DNA from: Ectocarpus siliculosus | Taxonomy: Eukaryota > Sar > Phaeophyceae > Ectocarpales > Ectocarpaceae | Length of the DNA stretch: 64,000 nucleotides | Reading direction: 5' to 3' | Assembly (NCBI GenBank): GCA_000310025.1 | Contig: FN648368.1 | Coordinates: 86,422 to 150,421, forward strand | Shown: piece after piece, positions 55,148 through 64,000 of the stretch | Layout of the letters: each line of letters starts with the position of its first letter | How positions within the stretch are numbered: the first letter of the stretch is position 1 | Notes under the pieces: model-generated | Databases searched by the model: none | The model's input: only the letters and a program-made list of their open reading frames with translations | Told to the model about the DNA's origin: nothing | Position numbers and translations under genes: made by a program

Positions 55148-58100
55148 GTTTTCGTTATCGTACAAAAGACCTACGACAGATAAATGTTGGGGGTTGTTGC
55201 CTCCGTGCCTTTATGGTTTTCGGTCCATACGTATACGAAATGGGAGCAGCCTAGGCTTCTTGTGGCGGATAAGTCTTTCAGGGGGTGCGACGGGTGTTGT
55301 GCACTGCGGCACACACGGCTCGATTTTCACTACTGTACCACCAATTTGCGAAGAAGAGGGCAGGGGTGTTTCTTGGTTCAAACCGCCCTGGCCTGGCTTA
55401 CAGAACGCACGCAAGTTGCAATCTTGTGGTGATACTGGAAGTGGGCGTTTGCTTGCTTCCGGGGACCGATAGTCCACCCTCTCGATTGTTCGTGTAAGAG
55501 TGCTCGTCGATAGATGGTGTGTCATGCACCATGTCTTGTGCTCCGTACCGCAGATCCTGTTCAGCTACTTCGTGGTGATCAAGAAGATGACTCTGGCGAC
55601 CTACACCCTCAACGAGGCTGATCCCACGGACTACGACTTCGGCGTCCTCGGCACTCTCGAAGACACCGGCAACTACCTCTACATCGCCGCACTGTGGCTG
55701 GGCAGCGGCCTCATCTACTTCCTCGACATGCAGATATGGTGAGAGAGTGGGAGAGAGACAGGAAGGCGGGCAGACAGAGAGAAGGAAACACAGAGACAGA
55801 CAGGCAGACAGACTGAATGACACACCAGCGGAAGACTCGTTCGTGCGTTGTGACCTTGAGAGGTCGAGAGGTCGCGAGCTCTCGGTCTGTGTGTCGCTCA
55901 TCTGAAATTTCGTCGTGATCTAGCCCGTGCCGCCACGTTCATGCCAAGACACCATGACGGCGTCCTTCGACATGCAGGGTTGGGGTTAGAGACGAAGGAC
56001 TTAAAGTTCGGCGCGCTCAGGCTCTCGGCAGTTTCGTGCGCGACGACAAGAATCATGTGCTCGAGACGACCCCTTGTGTATGTGTGTGTTTGTTTTCGAC
56101 GCTCGTCTAGGTTCGTGGTGTGGGCTAACATCGCGGCCGCTTGCGAGGGCGTGAGGCGGAGAGTGGGTGAGCTCCACTCTGGTTCGCAAGTGGTGCGCGC
56201 TTTCAGCCATCTTCACAAGGAGTTCTTCAAGTGAGTCGTGGATGTTGTTGTGGTTGTTGTTGGTGTCTTTGCACTTTTTCGACACTATAATACGAAGGGC
56301 CTCGCACCTCTTGTGAAGGTTGCTGCGGAGGTGTCATGGCAGCCTTCGAGCCCGGTGAACACGTTTTCCTCGCAGTCTCCCCGGCCTCGCCCCCTGCTTT
56401 CTGTTGCGCACACAACGCCCCCCACGTTGCACCGATGGACTAGACCCCAGTACGGCCTCGATCGACTGCGGCGTCACCCCCGTACGCACACAAAACATGC
56501 ACCTCACGAACTTGTAATGTTGGGCAGTGTGGGACGCGCGCCACCATGTCGAGCGCGGATATCGGATGTACTTGAACTCCTTTTGGTTGGCTTGCTTCTT
56601 CTCCCTGCGCTCGCTTGGGTGGTGACGTTACTGTCGCACATGAGGCACACCCTCGGACCATCTCAACATTTCGTACGTACTCCGAAATCCAAAACTCCCG
56701 GGCTAGTTACGTTCTTGTTCGTTTAGTGTGGAAGATTCGCACCGTTCCAAGGAATCGGACGATGGCCGACTCCTGGAACGCTAGACACCGTCCTAACAGA
56801 CGCCGCTCGCCGCCTTACCAAACAAACGCCCCAGCTACTTGAAGCGCGAGATGCAGAGCACGACGATGCACACGCGGTTCGCCCACGTGTGGAACGAGAT
56901 CGTCGACGCCATGCGCGAGGAGGACATCCTGTCCAACAGGGAGCGGCTGCAGCTGCGCTACTTCCTGATCAACCTCCGACTGCCCACCGCCGATCCCAAC
57001 GCGCGCAACGTCAACTTCGCCCCGGAGGCTCAGGTGTGGATGGGTGCTTTGTGAGGATACCTGTGTTGTTTGCGCTGCGGCGAAGACAATGGTGACGGTG
57101 GCGGCAATGGTCCGAAGACCCGTCTCGTGGAGGGCTTTCCTTTGAATGTGTACAAGTATGAACTTTGGTGTCCTCTCGTCGTGGTGTAGTAGTCGAGCTT
57201 GTGGGAGTCGGTTCCTGGGGATGTGGTATATTCTGTAGCCTACGGCATTCTTCACGTCTTTGTTGAGCCCCCGCTTCCGCCTTACGCACGTGCCTGCTTT
57301 CGATCGAAGTCAAGGCGCTTCGGCGGTGTCGTTCTTTTGAGACTGCTGCGGATGCGGATGCTCACGGGGGGTGGGGGTTTTGCCCCCCAAGACCATCCAT
57401 TCGCTGCTCTCCCCCCACGCTTAGACGCTCTGGTCTCATGTTGTGTAGCCTCAAGAGGGTTTCCACAGACGTTTGGTACGAGGCGACTTCTGCTTCTGCT
57501 TTCATTTCTTCTGGTGCTGGTGCTGCGCGTGCTTGAAGGGTGTGGCTGCTCCTATTGATGTTTGGTGGTCGCTTTTGCTAACGACTTGTTCGTTTCTCGG
57601 CCGTGCGCTTTCATTCACTCCTGGGCGTCTGTGCGTGTTTCCCTCTCATCCGTTGCAGGAGGGGGAGTGGGGGCCCCTGTTCACGCTATTGCCGGAGTTC
57701 CTCATGTCGGGAGCGGTACAGCGCGCGGTACAGTCGGCTTCTGATTTCGGGTGAGTTGTCACGCTTTCATTTCGCTTTTTCTTTGCCTGTCGTGGTTTCT
57801 GGTGGATTGGTTGCCAACGGACGTAGGCCATCGCAGCCAACAGTGGTGTGGATCGTTTGCCCTCGGGATGAACCATATCCATGAGGATCTTCTGCCCCCC
57901 CGGATGACTATGCGGGGCCCCTCTCCACGATGACGATTTTGGACGTCGTTTGTAGGGTCACACCTCGTGTTGGTATTTCACTCTTGACGTCGTACTACTG
58001 TAGTGTGATGACCCCCTTATACTCTCTGCTGTTTGGTATACATCCTAGGCTTGGCGTTTTTTTTTTTATCGGTAGGGCTCTTTTTCACTGTTGTGAATCT

Positions 58101-61100
58101 CGTGCTCTAGGTAGGCTTCATTCACGCTTTTTTGTTTTTGAATCTTCACTCTGCATCGAAGGCTCATGTGATATATGTTGAATGTTGAACCGTTAGGCTT
58201 CATTCTTGTTTTCGAAATCTCTCCGCCCTTTTAGGAAGAAGATCGCAGACGACGTTGCGGAGATCAAGCGCGAGGAGAGCCTGGCCATGCACCAGTCTCG
58301 CAACAACGTGGTGAGGGCCTCGGGGGTCTCAGTCAACGACCGGCAGGCCAACGCCAGCAGGCTGCGCGCCAAGCTTGCGTACCACCAGGCGAAGTTCCTC
58401 CTCACCAACGGGAACGACCAGGTATGCATACGTCCACGCATGCCATGTGAAGTCGACACATGTATATTTAGGTCGTCCCGGGAATGATACGCCGCTATGA
58501 ATTGATCGCTGTACTGATTCATCCTGGACCCGTTTTCTTTGGAATTCGTTTGTTTTTTCCGGGTAAGAAAGATAAACGATTGGAGTTGTCATGTATATGA
58601 AACTATGAAATCGTCGCTATTTTTGCATGGACGCTTCTGTGTTTGGATATAGGTGGTTTTTCTGTGAGAAAGATTCCCCGACGTAGCGGGATACGGTACT
58701 GTGAATTCGTGTGTATTAGTTGGCCTTGTTCTGTAAGAAAACCAAAGTAAGTGTGGTGGGCGTTTGATTGGTGATCCCTACAATTGTAAAGACTGGGAGA
58801 AAATATAACGCGTTGCATCCACCACTGGCGCCACCAACAGCGAACATTACTAACTACTGCTGTAGCACCGCATGACCGGGATATAGACATCGATTACGTT
58901 ACTGCGCCAACGCGTACCCCCGCCCCAACAGGTGTCTTCGGAGATGGTGCGGCAGCTGTCTGCCACCGCCTTCATCCTCATGGACGCGCTGTGCAGGAAC
59001 GATGATCTGTCTCGCTCGCTCTGGAACCTTCACCGGGCTCTGTTTGCCAGCGATGTTGGCCAGGGTGGGAAGGGCATCGGAAAGTGAGCAGCAGCACGTT
59101 TGTTGTTGTTGTGGTCGTCGTAGAGTGGCCGTTGTTGTTTGTTGCTGTCGTTGTCGTTCTCGTAGTTGTGCGTGTTTCTGGAGCTTATGCCATCGAGGGG
59201 GGGGGGTGTTATGTTGTCGTTTCAACAGCTCCCTCCCGTACTGTAGACGTTTGCCTCCGTTGAAACGCATTGCTGTGTCCACCTTCATATTTTCCTGACA
59301 CTTGTATTGCTCTTTGATCCACCCTTGCTTGGTGTTTCGACGCTTCTTCGAAGGTCGGAGGGCTGGATCGCGGCGCTGACGAACTTCAGCGACAACAAGG
59401 ACAAGCCGGCCGTGAAGGTGGTGGCTTCCTTCAGCAAGAGGAACCTTCTCTTCTCCGTTCAGAAGTGAGACGTTCTTATCCTTGCTACCTATCTTGCTCC
59501 CGCTTGCCAGCAGCTAGCTGGTCTTGTGCCCGTAATGTATGGTGTGCCGTTGCAATCACGTCGCCTTGCTCCTGTTGTGGCCGCTGTTGCGGTTAACCTC
59601 CCTCGCAGAGAATAAGTCCGCCTGATTTCGCCGGTGGGATGCTTACGCGCATGCCGCCATTCGTTTTTGCAACTGTTTTCGATGGAACGGTGTGCTCGTT
59701 CTGTGCTGGTTTTGTGTGTTGTTTTTGCGCCTCCTTGGGGGTTTTGTTGCCCGACTTCACGCCGGCAACAATATCACCAGCAGAGAGTATCAACCCCCAG
59801 CTTGACGATACCAGCTATTTAGTGCTGCTGCTACTGCTACTATGCTGCTACACCATTGTCACCTTGGCAACAACGGCAACGACATTGCACTAACATCGCC
59901 AACAATTCACAACGTTTTTTGCCAGCTTCCCCGGCTTCGTGGCTGCCATGATCGAGCTGGTCAAGGCCCTGAACAAGCACGTCACCACCCCCAACTGGAA
60001 CAAGGACGTCGCCGCCAAGCTGGACAAGATGGTTGAGGCGGTAAGGACGCGTGACGCAGAGAGGGATGCAGAGAGAGCACGGGGCTGGTGGACGAATGTT
60101 GCTGAGTGTTGGTGGTATTTGTTTTCTTTTCAAAACTCAAGGCAACCGACGTTGTTTTGTTCTCGGTTGGTAGGGTATAGTGAAAGATGTGTGCGTTGAG
60201 TTTTTGGGGATGTCGGACTCCTCGTTATTTTGTTCTGCACGTCTTGTTGTCGCCGCCGTTGTTAGTGCAATACCGACAAGCTTAACATCCGCAGGCTGAC
60301 ACATTTGGTCACATACATAATAGACAAAATTCTCAACAAGAGCCCAGGATGATTCAAAAGTGTAGAAATGCTCGCCCGCTGACGGTCTGAATAACCATCT
60401 AGCCCGACGCAAAACGTTTTCAGTTGGTTCCTCCCCAGGCCCCCGCCATTTTCCCAGGATCTGATTCTTCCGAACCCCTCTGCCATCGGGCATGACGATG
60501 CATGTTGTGCTTTGATGCGGCCGTGACACGCAGCTGTTGGCTCTGCTGGAGACGAAGACCGACTCCATCCCCGACAACACGGCGGCGAACGCCTTCCTGA
60601 AACTTCTCCAGGTGGGTGTGCAGGGGCAGGAGGGCCGTCCTTAGTTTGGATGGCGTCGGGCTGGATTTTTGTGTCTTGTTGGCACTGCCTTGGAAGTCAA
60701 TGAGGCTGAGGCTGCTACTGGTGCTACTGCTACAGGGATGGGGCCAAGGATTTTGCTGACATGTATTATTGTGGGGTGAATTATTTATTGTCGTCTTGAT
60801 GTAGTCAGATTCCCTGGATAATGGAATCGTCTCGAGGGTCTCAACGAAAACACCCCCCTCCCGCCCACCTTTTCATGCACACGCCGATGTACGCTGTTGA
60901 CCCAGCGTAACTCAAAGCGCTGTAATCAATCGAACCAGGCCCCTGAGTCCGCTAGCACGGAACACCAATCACACTGCTTGCTGTGCTGCCTGACCGCACA
61001 TCCCAAAACATCAGCCACACCGCTGTGCTGACCTGACCATACAATGCTGTGGCATCCCGACACATGTACCTGTGCGGCACTCAACGTCTACCGACCGATG

Positions 61101-61989
61101 ATTCGTATCCCCAGAACGTTCGCCTCAACCTGGACGCGTGGAGGTCGTCCTTCAGCGAGGCCGGGGGCGCGGCGCCGGGAGCTCGGCCGTTCAAGTCGAC
61201 GGCGAAGGAGTTCCTCCGCCGGACACAGGTGTTCCTGGAGGCGCCCGGCAACTCGCAGCCCGGACTGTGAGTGGAGAGCCAGAAAGACGGTTTGTTTTGT
61301 ACATCGGAATAGCCGCAGGAACATGCCGCTCCCTTTGTGTCCTTGTTCTTGGCCCGCGTTTGCGAGCTGTTTTCGCCTGGAGACCCGACAGTTTTTTCGC
61401 TTGTTGCTTTGCTGGAGATGCTGGCCAAGTGTCGGCCATGCAGCGGAAGCCCGTTCCCCACATTTCGCAAACAGTGATGATACGGGGGTTGACTTCTCCT
61501 TGATCTCGCCGCTTGCGGCGCAAGCAACGGAGCACAGCTCAACTACCAAGCACAGCAGGGCTTGATGCAAAACCGCGAGATGCAGCAATTGGCGAAATGA
61601 AAACAAGGCCGCCGTGTTTGATGCCGAGTCTTCCCCCTGTCTGCGTTTTGCCTTTCTCGGGTTGTCGGCACTGTTGGGGTTGTCCAATAGGGTTGCTGAC
61701 TTTTCTTCAGGTTCGCGGATTGTCGGTGTTATACTACTGTTGTGGTTGACCTATAGGATTGCTTAAATTCGGTTCTCGGTTTGTCGACACTGTTGTGCTT
61801 GGCCAATAGGATCAAGGGTGCGGAGGCCCGACGGCGGATCACCTTCTTCGTGAACTCGCTGTTCGTGGAACAGCCCAAGAAGAGGAAGGTTCTCGAGATG
61901 CCCTCCCTGACCACGCTGACGCCTTACTACAACGAGGACGTGGTGAGTGAGATACCGTGGCGTTGTTTTCGCTGCTGTTTTTGTCATTC

Positions 61990-62026
<37 letters not shown>

Positions 62027-64000
62027 GGGCATGATAGGATTTTCTTGAGTCGTCATATTCTACGGGAAAGAAAAAATTATCGGCAAACAAGGTTAAGGTT
62101 AAGGGTAAGGGTAAGATGCTCCACCACGACGAGGACGTGGCGAATCAGAGAAAACGAGTAGAAGGTAGAAATGCCATGGCGGCGGTAATGCGTGTGCATC
62201 CATCACTGCTGCTGTGTATGACCTCCAATTCATCGGCGTGATTGATGGCTCTTTCTTGTCGTCAATGGTTGCGTTTGCCACGTGTGCGTCGTGATGACTT
62301 TCTATTATTTTGCCGAGATGCGCCGGCAACGTGCCATCGTTGTGGTGAAGAGATTGACGCGTGGCGTTGGGTGACGAGACTCGCGTGGAATATTTTTTGG
62401 CGGCCTCGTTGTGCACGTGCAGGTGCTGTCGATGGAGAGCCTTCGGGAGGAGACCCAGGACGGTGTTACCGTACTCGAGTACCTCAGGCAAGCGACCATC
62501 ACTATGTATACCTTGTAGCTTATGTCCTGTCTATTTCGATGCATTCTGCTGTTACCTGTATCGGCGTGTGTCATCATGCCAAGGGCGCAATGAGAAGGCT
62601 GTCAGCTTTACCGTTCAGGGGTTGTTTGTGGTGCGATTGCTGACCACACACAGCTAGCGTAGGCTTTTCATCATTCTGGCTTGTGTTTCGTGCCCTCTAC
62701 TTGTATTCCAGGGCGCCAGTCTGCACACCTTCAGGTGTATTGCACCAGCCGGGGTCGCACCGGAGGAAGTCTTGCGTGTTTTTTTTTTCGTCGAATTTTT
62801 GGCGTCCTCTCGCGGCCCCCGCCGTTTTGACGAAGTATTTTGGCCGTCGGTGATTGGTCCTGTGTGGACAATGCTCCGTTCTCTCGAGCACGCGTTCCCA
62901 CTGGCCTAACAGCTAAATAAGGCACGCGGACATGAGTACGCCCGCCCCCCTCATCGCCACCACATGAACAAGAATGACAACAGCAATATCGCATCAACCG
63001 CCAACGAACCCCACCGCCAACAACGATGACGATGACGGTGACGATGACGACGACAGATCCATCTACCCGGACGAGTTCGACAACTTCGTGGAGAGGATGC
63101 GAGTGATGAGCACGAGTAAGAGCAAGAAGTACCTGTTCGACCTGGACGTGATTGACCCCATGCTCGACGTCGTGCTGGACACGGAGCTCGGCGCAGACCT
63201 CTCCCGAGACAGGTGTGAACCGTAGGCGGTAGGCCGCTGCTCGAGGTGGTGCACGTGCGCTGCAGGTCGCTGCTTGAAGTCGTGAGCTCGGTGTGCGCAT
63301 GCGGTAGGCCTCTGCTTGAGGTCGTGGGCGCGATGCACGCGCGCAGTGTAGGCCGCCACTTGAGGCCGTGCGCAGAGGCAGCCGTCGCAAGGGCGTCCTC
63401 TACAAATCTCTCCGTCTTGTAACCAAGCGTTGGCATTATTTTCGTTGCTAGAGTCAGCTAGTGCTTGCTTGTGGGCGGATGTTTTTTGTTTACCCCGTCT
63501 CGCGTTTTTTCTTCCGCAAGACCTAACCGTATTTCGTAGCCATTTTTTCCAAGAACAAGCACACGCCGAAACAATGACGTTCAACATACACTCCATTTTT
63601 CATTTTTTCCGTTACACAACCCTCCAACCGTTCTTCCAGCGTGTTGAAGCGGGTGGAGAGAGCCATCATCACCGCCGTGCAGAAGAAGCGGAAGAACGAC
63701 GGGCTCGACCCGGTGGACCCAAAGGAGGTCGAGGAGGCCGCCAAGGACGTAGACGTGGACGACATGATGCTCCAGCTGCAGATGTGGGCGAGCAACCGGG
63801 GGCAGACCCTCTCGCGGACGATCCGCGGGATCATGTACTACAGCCAGGCAGTCCGCCTGCTCGCGGTGGTGGAGAACATGTGAGGGGGCGCGGGGGGGGG
63901 GGGGGGGGGGGGGATATTCTATCTCTACCAGACTGTTGGTCGGGTACACCTGACGCCTGAATTCTGACCCCAGGGGAGGAAACGACTCCACTAACACCTA
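45745..64000 (+). CDS. 1,3-beta-glucan (callose-type) synthase, GT48, 5' two thirds
   Basis: GT48 enzymes use UDP-glucose at the plasma membrane to make 1,3-beta-glucan. Twenty-eight exons are in phase, about 1190 codons, and the gene runs off the right edge. They start at 45745, 47069, 47540, 48149, 48795, 50310, 50735, 52210, 52672, 53414, 53911, 54355, 55009, 55554, 56111, 56835, 57659, 58235, 58932, 59354, 59926, 60534, 61115, 61810, 62423, 63057, 63640 and 63974. The N-terminal part matches plant callose synthases: FDFQQDSVLNQRDNA, NYTRWC, LLIWGEAGNLRFCPEF, then the FKS1 domain RNYDDFNEIFWQEECL. Membrane segments follow (LHIMGLHVMIVGA, RVAYILFWALVLTT, ALWLGSGLIYFLDMQIWFVV), then WNEIVDAMREEDILSNRE. 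The catalytic region opens with EARRRITFFVNSLF, LTPYYNEDV, IYPDEFDNFVERM and WASNRGQTLSRTIRGIMYY. The start (MQSSLHRYERAEEK) is chosen by phase. In brown algae such enzymes are candidates for laminarin or callose synthesis. Confidence 0.95.
49850..50070. mobile_element. MITE with 50-bp terminal inverted repeats, in glucan-synthase intron 5
   Basis: The left arm 49850-49899 (TACCGTATATGACACAAGAT...) and right arm 50021-50070 (...ATCTTGTGTCATATACGGTA) are reverse complements with about 3 mismatches in 50. The unit is 221 bp, has no coding capacity, and the outer TA at each end could be a TA target duplication of the Tc1/mariner (Stowaway-like) type. Confidence 0.85.
54587..54624. repeat. (CTG)n repeat in a glucan-synthase intron
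   Basis: About eleven CTG/CTT units occur some 55 bases after the donor at 54534/54535. Confidence 0.75.
55089..55149. repeat. (CTG)n repeat just after a glucan-synthase donor
   Basis: About 20 CTG units, one interrupted by CTA, start eight bases after the exon end at 55080. Read in frame from the exon they would code for polycysteine, but the GTGCGT donor removes them. Confidence 0.85.
61665..61811 (+). repeat. Triplicated splice-acceptor region
   Basis: Three degenerate tandem units of about 55-65 bp each read TCGG.TTGTCGG.ACTGTTG..., then a CCAATAG or CCTATAG acceptor-like end (61690, 61757, 61809). The last is the acceptor used for the exon at 61810 by phase. Confidence 0.7.
61992..62024. 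repeat. (CTG)n repeat in a glucan-synthase intron
   Basis: About ten CTG units lie some 50 bases after the donor at 61942. It is the third CTG tract near a donor in this gene. Confidence 0.8.
62486..62489 (+). other. GC-AG splice donor
   Basis: The exon 62423-62487 (VLSMESLREETQDG...LEYLR) can only join the next exon at 63057 in phase 2 if the intron begins GCAAGC after AG. The joined protein reads EYLRSIYPDEFDNF, matching the family. No GT donor nearby gives this frame. Confidence 0.75.

Overview
The window is nuclear DNA from a multicellular-type stramenopile, most likely a brown alga close to Ectocarpus. This is inferred from very intron-rich genes (introns mostly 200-1500 bp, many of phase 0), long untranslated stretches, many CT/GA and triplet microsatellites, ciliary genes next to a plastid-lineage style metabolism, and a plant/oomycete-like GT48 glucan synthase. 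No database search was possible. Two 100-base N runs (5105-5204, 34000-34099) show that it comes from a draft assembly.

Seven multi-exon genes plus one partial gene could be built by joining exons whose GT-AG borders and reading phases agree. From left to right: SEC24, the COPII cargo adaptor (+, 1800-16255, 19 exons); the 3' end of a gene with a protease-associated (PA) domain (+, ending 20164); a SPATA17-like triple-IQ ciliary protein (-, 24058-27097, 6 exons); a gene ending in a CFAP20-type domain (+, about 27811-29287); a large low-complexity coiled-coil protein (-, 30050-35768, 7 exons); histidinol-phosphate aminotransferase (+, 35777-39134, 7 exons); an unrecognised secreted, charged helical protein (-, 41127-44864, 6 exons); and the first 28 exons of a 1,3-beta-glucan (callose-type) synthase (+, from 45745 past the right edge).

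The genes are not an operon, but three neighbouring pairs are head to head: SPATA17-like with the CFAP20-domain gene (both ciliary families), the coiled-coil gene with hisC (start codons only 8 bp apart), and the secreted protein with the glucan synthase. These shared upstream regions are the most interesting organisational feature. Introns hold small inverted-repeat (MITE-like) elements, one with 50-bp arms, a degenerate copy of an exon end, a triplicated splice-acceptor region, and a dispersed TE-like repeat present in two opposite copies around 39.2-43.1 kb. The sequence around the first N gap (about 5020-5640) looks like unreliable base calls, and SEC24 exon 2 carries an apparent frameshift. 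I saw no tRNA, rRNA, CRISPR, or integrated-virus gene.
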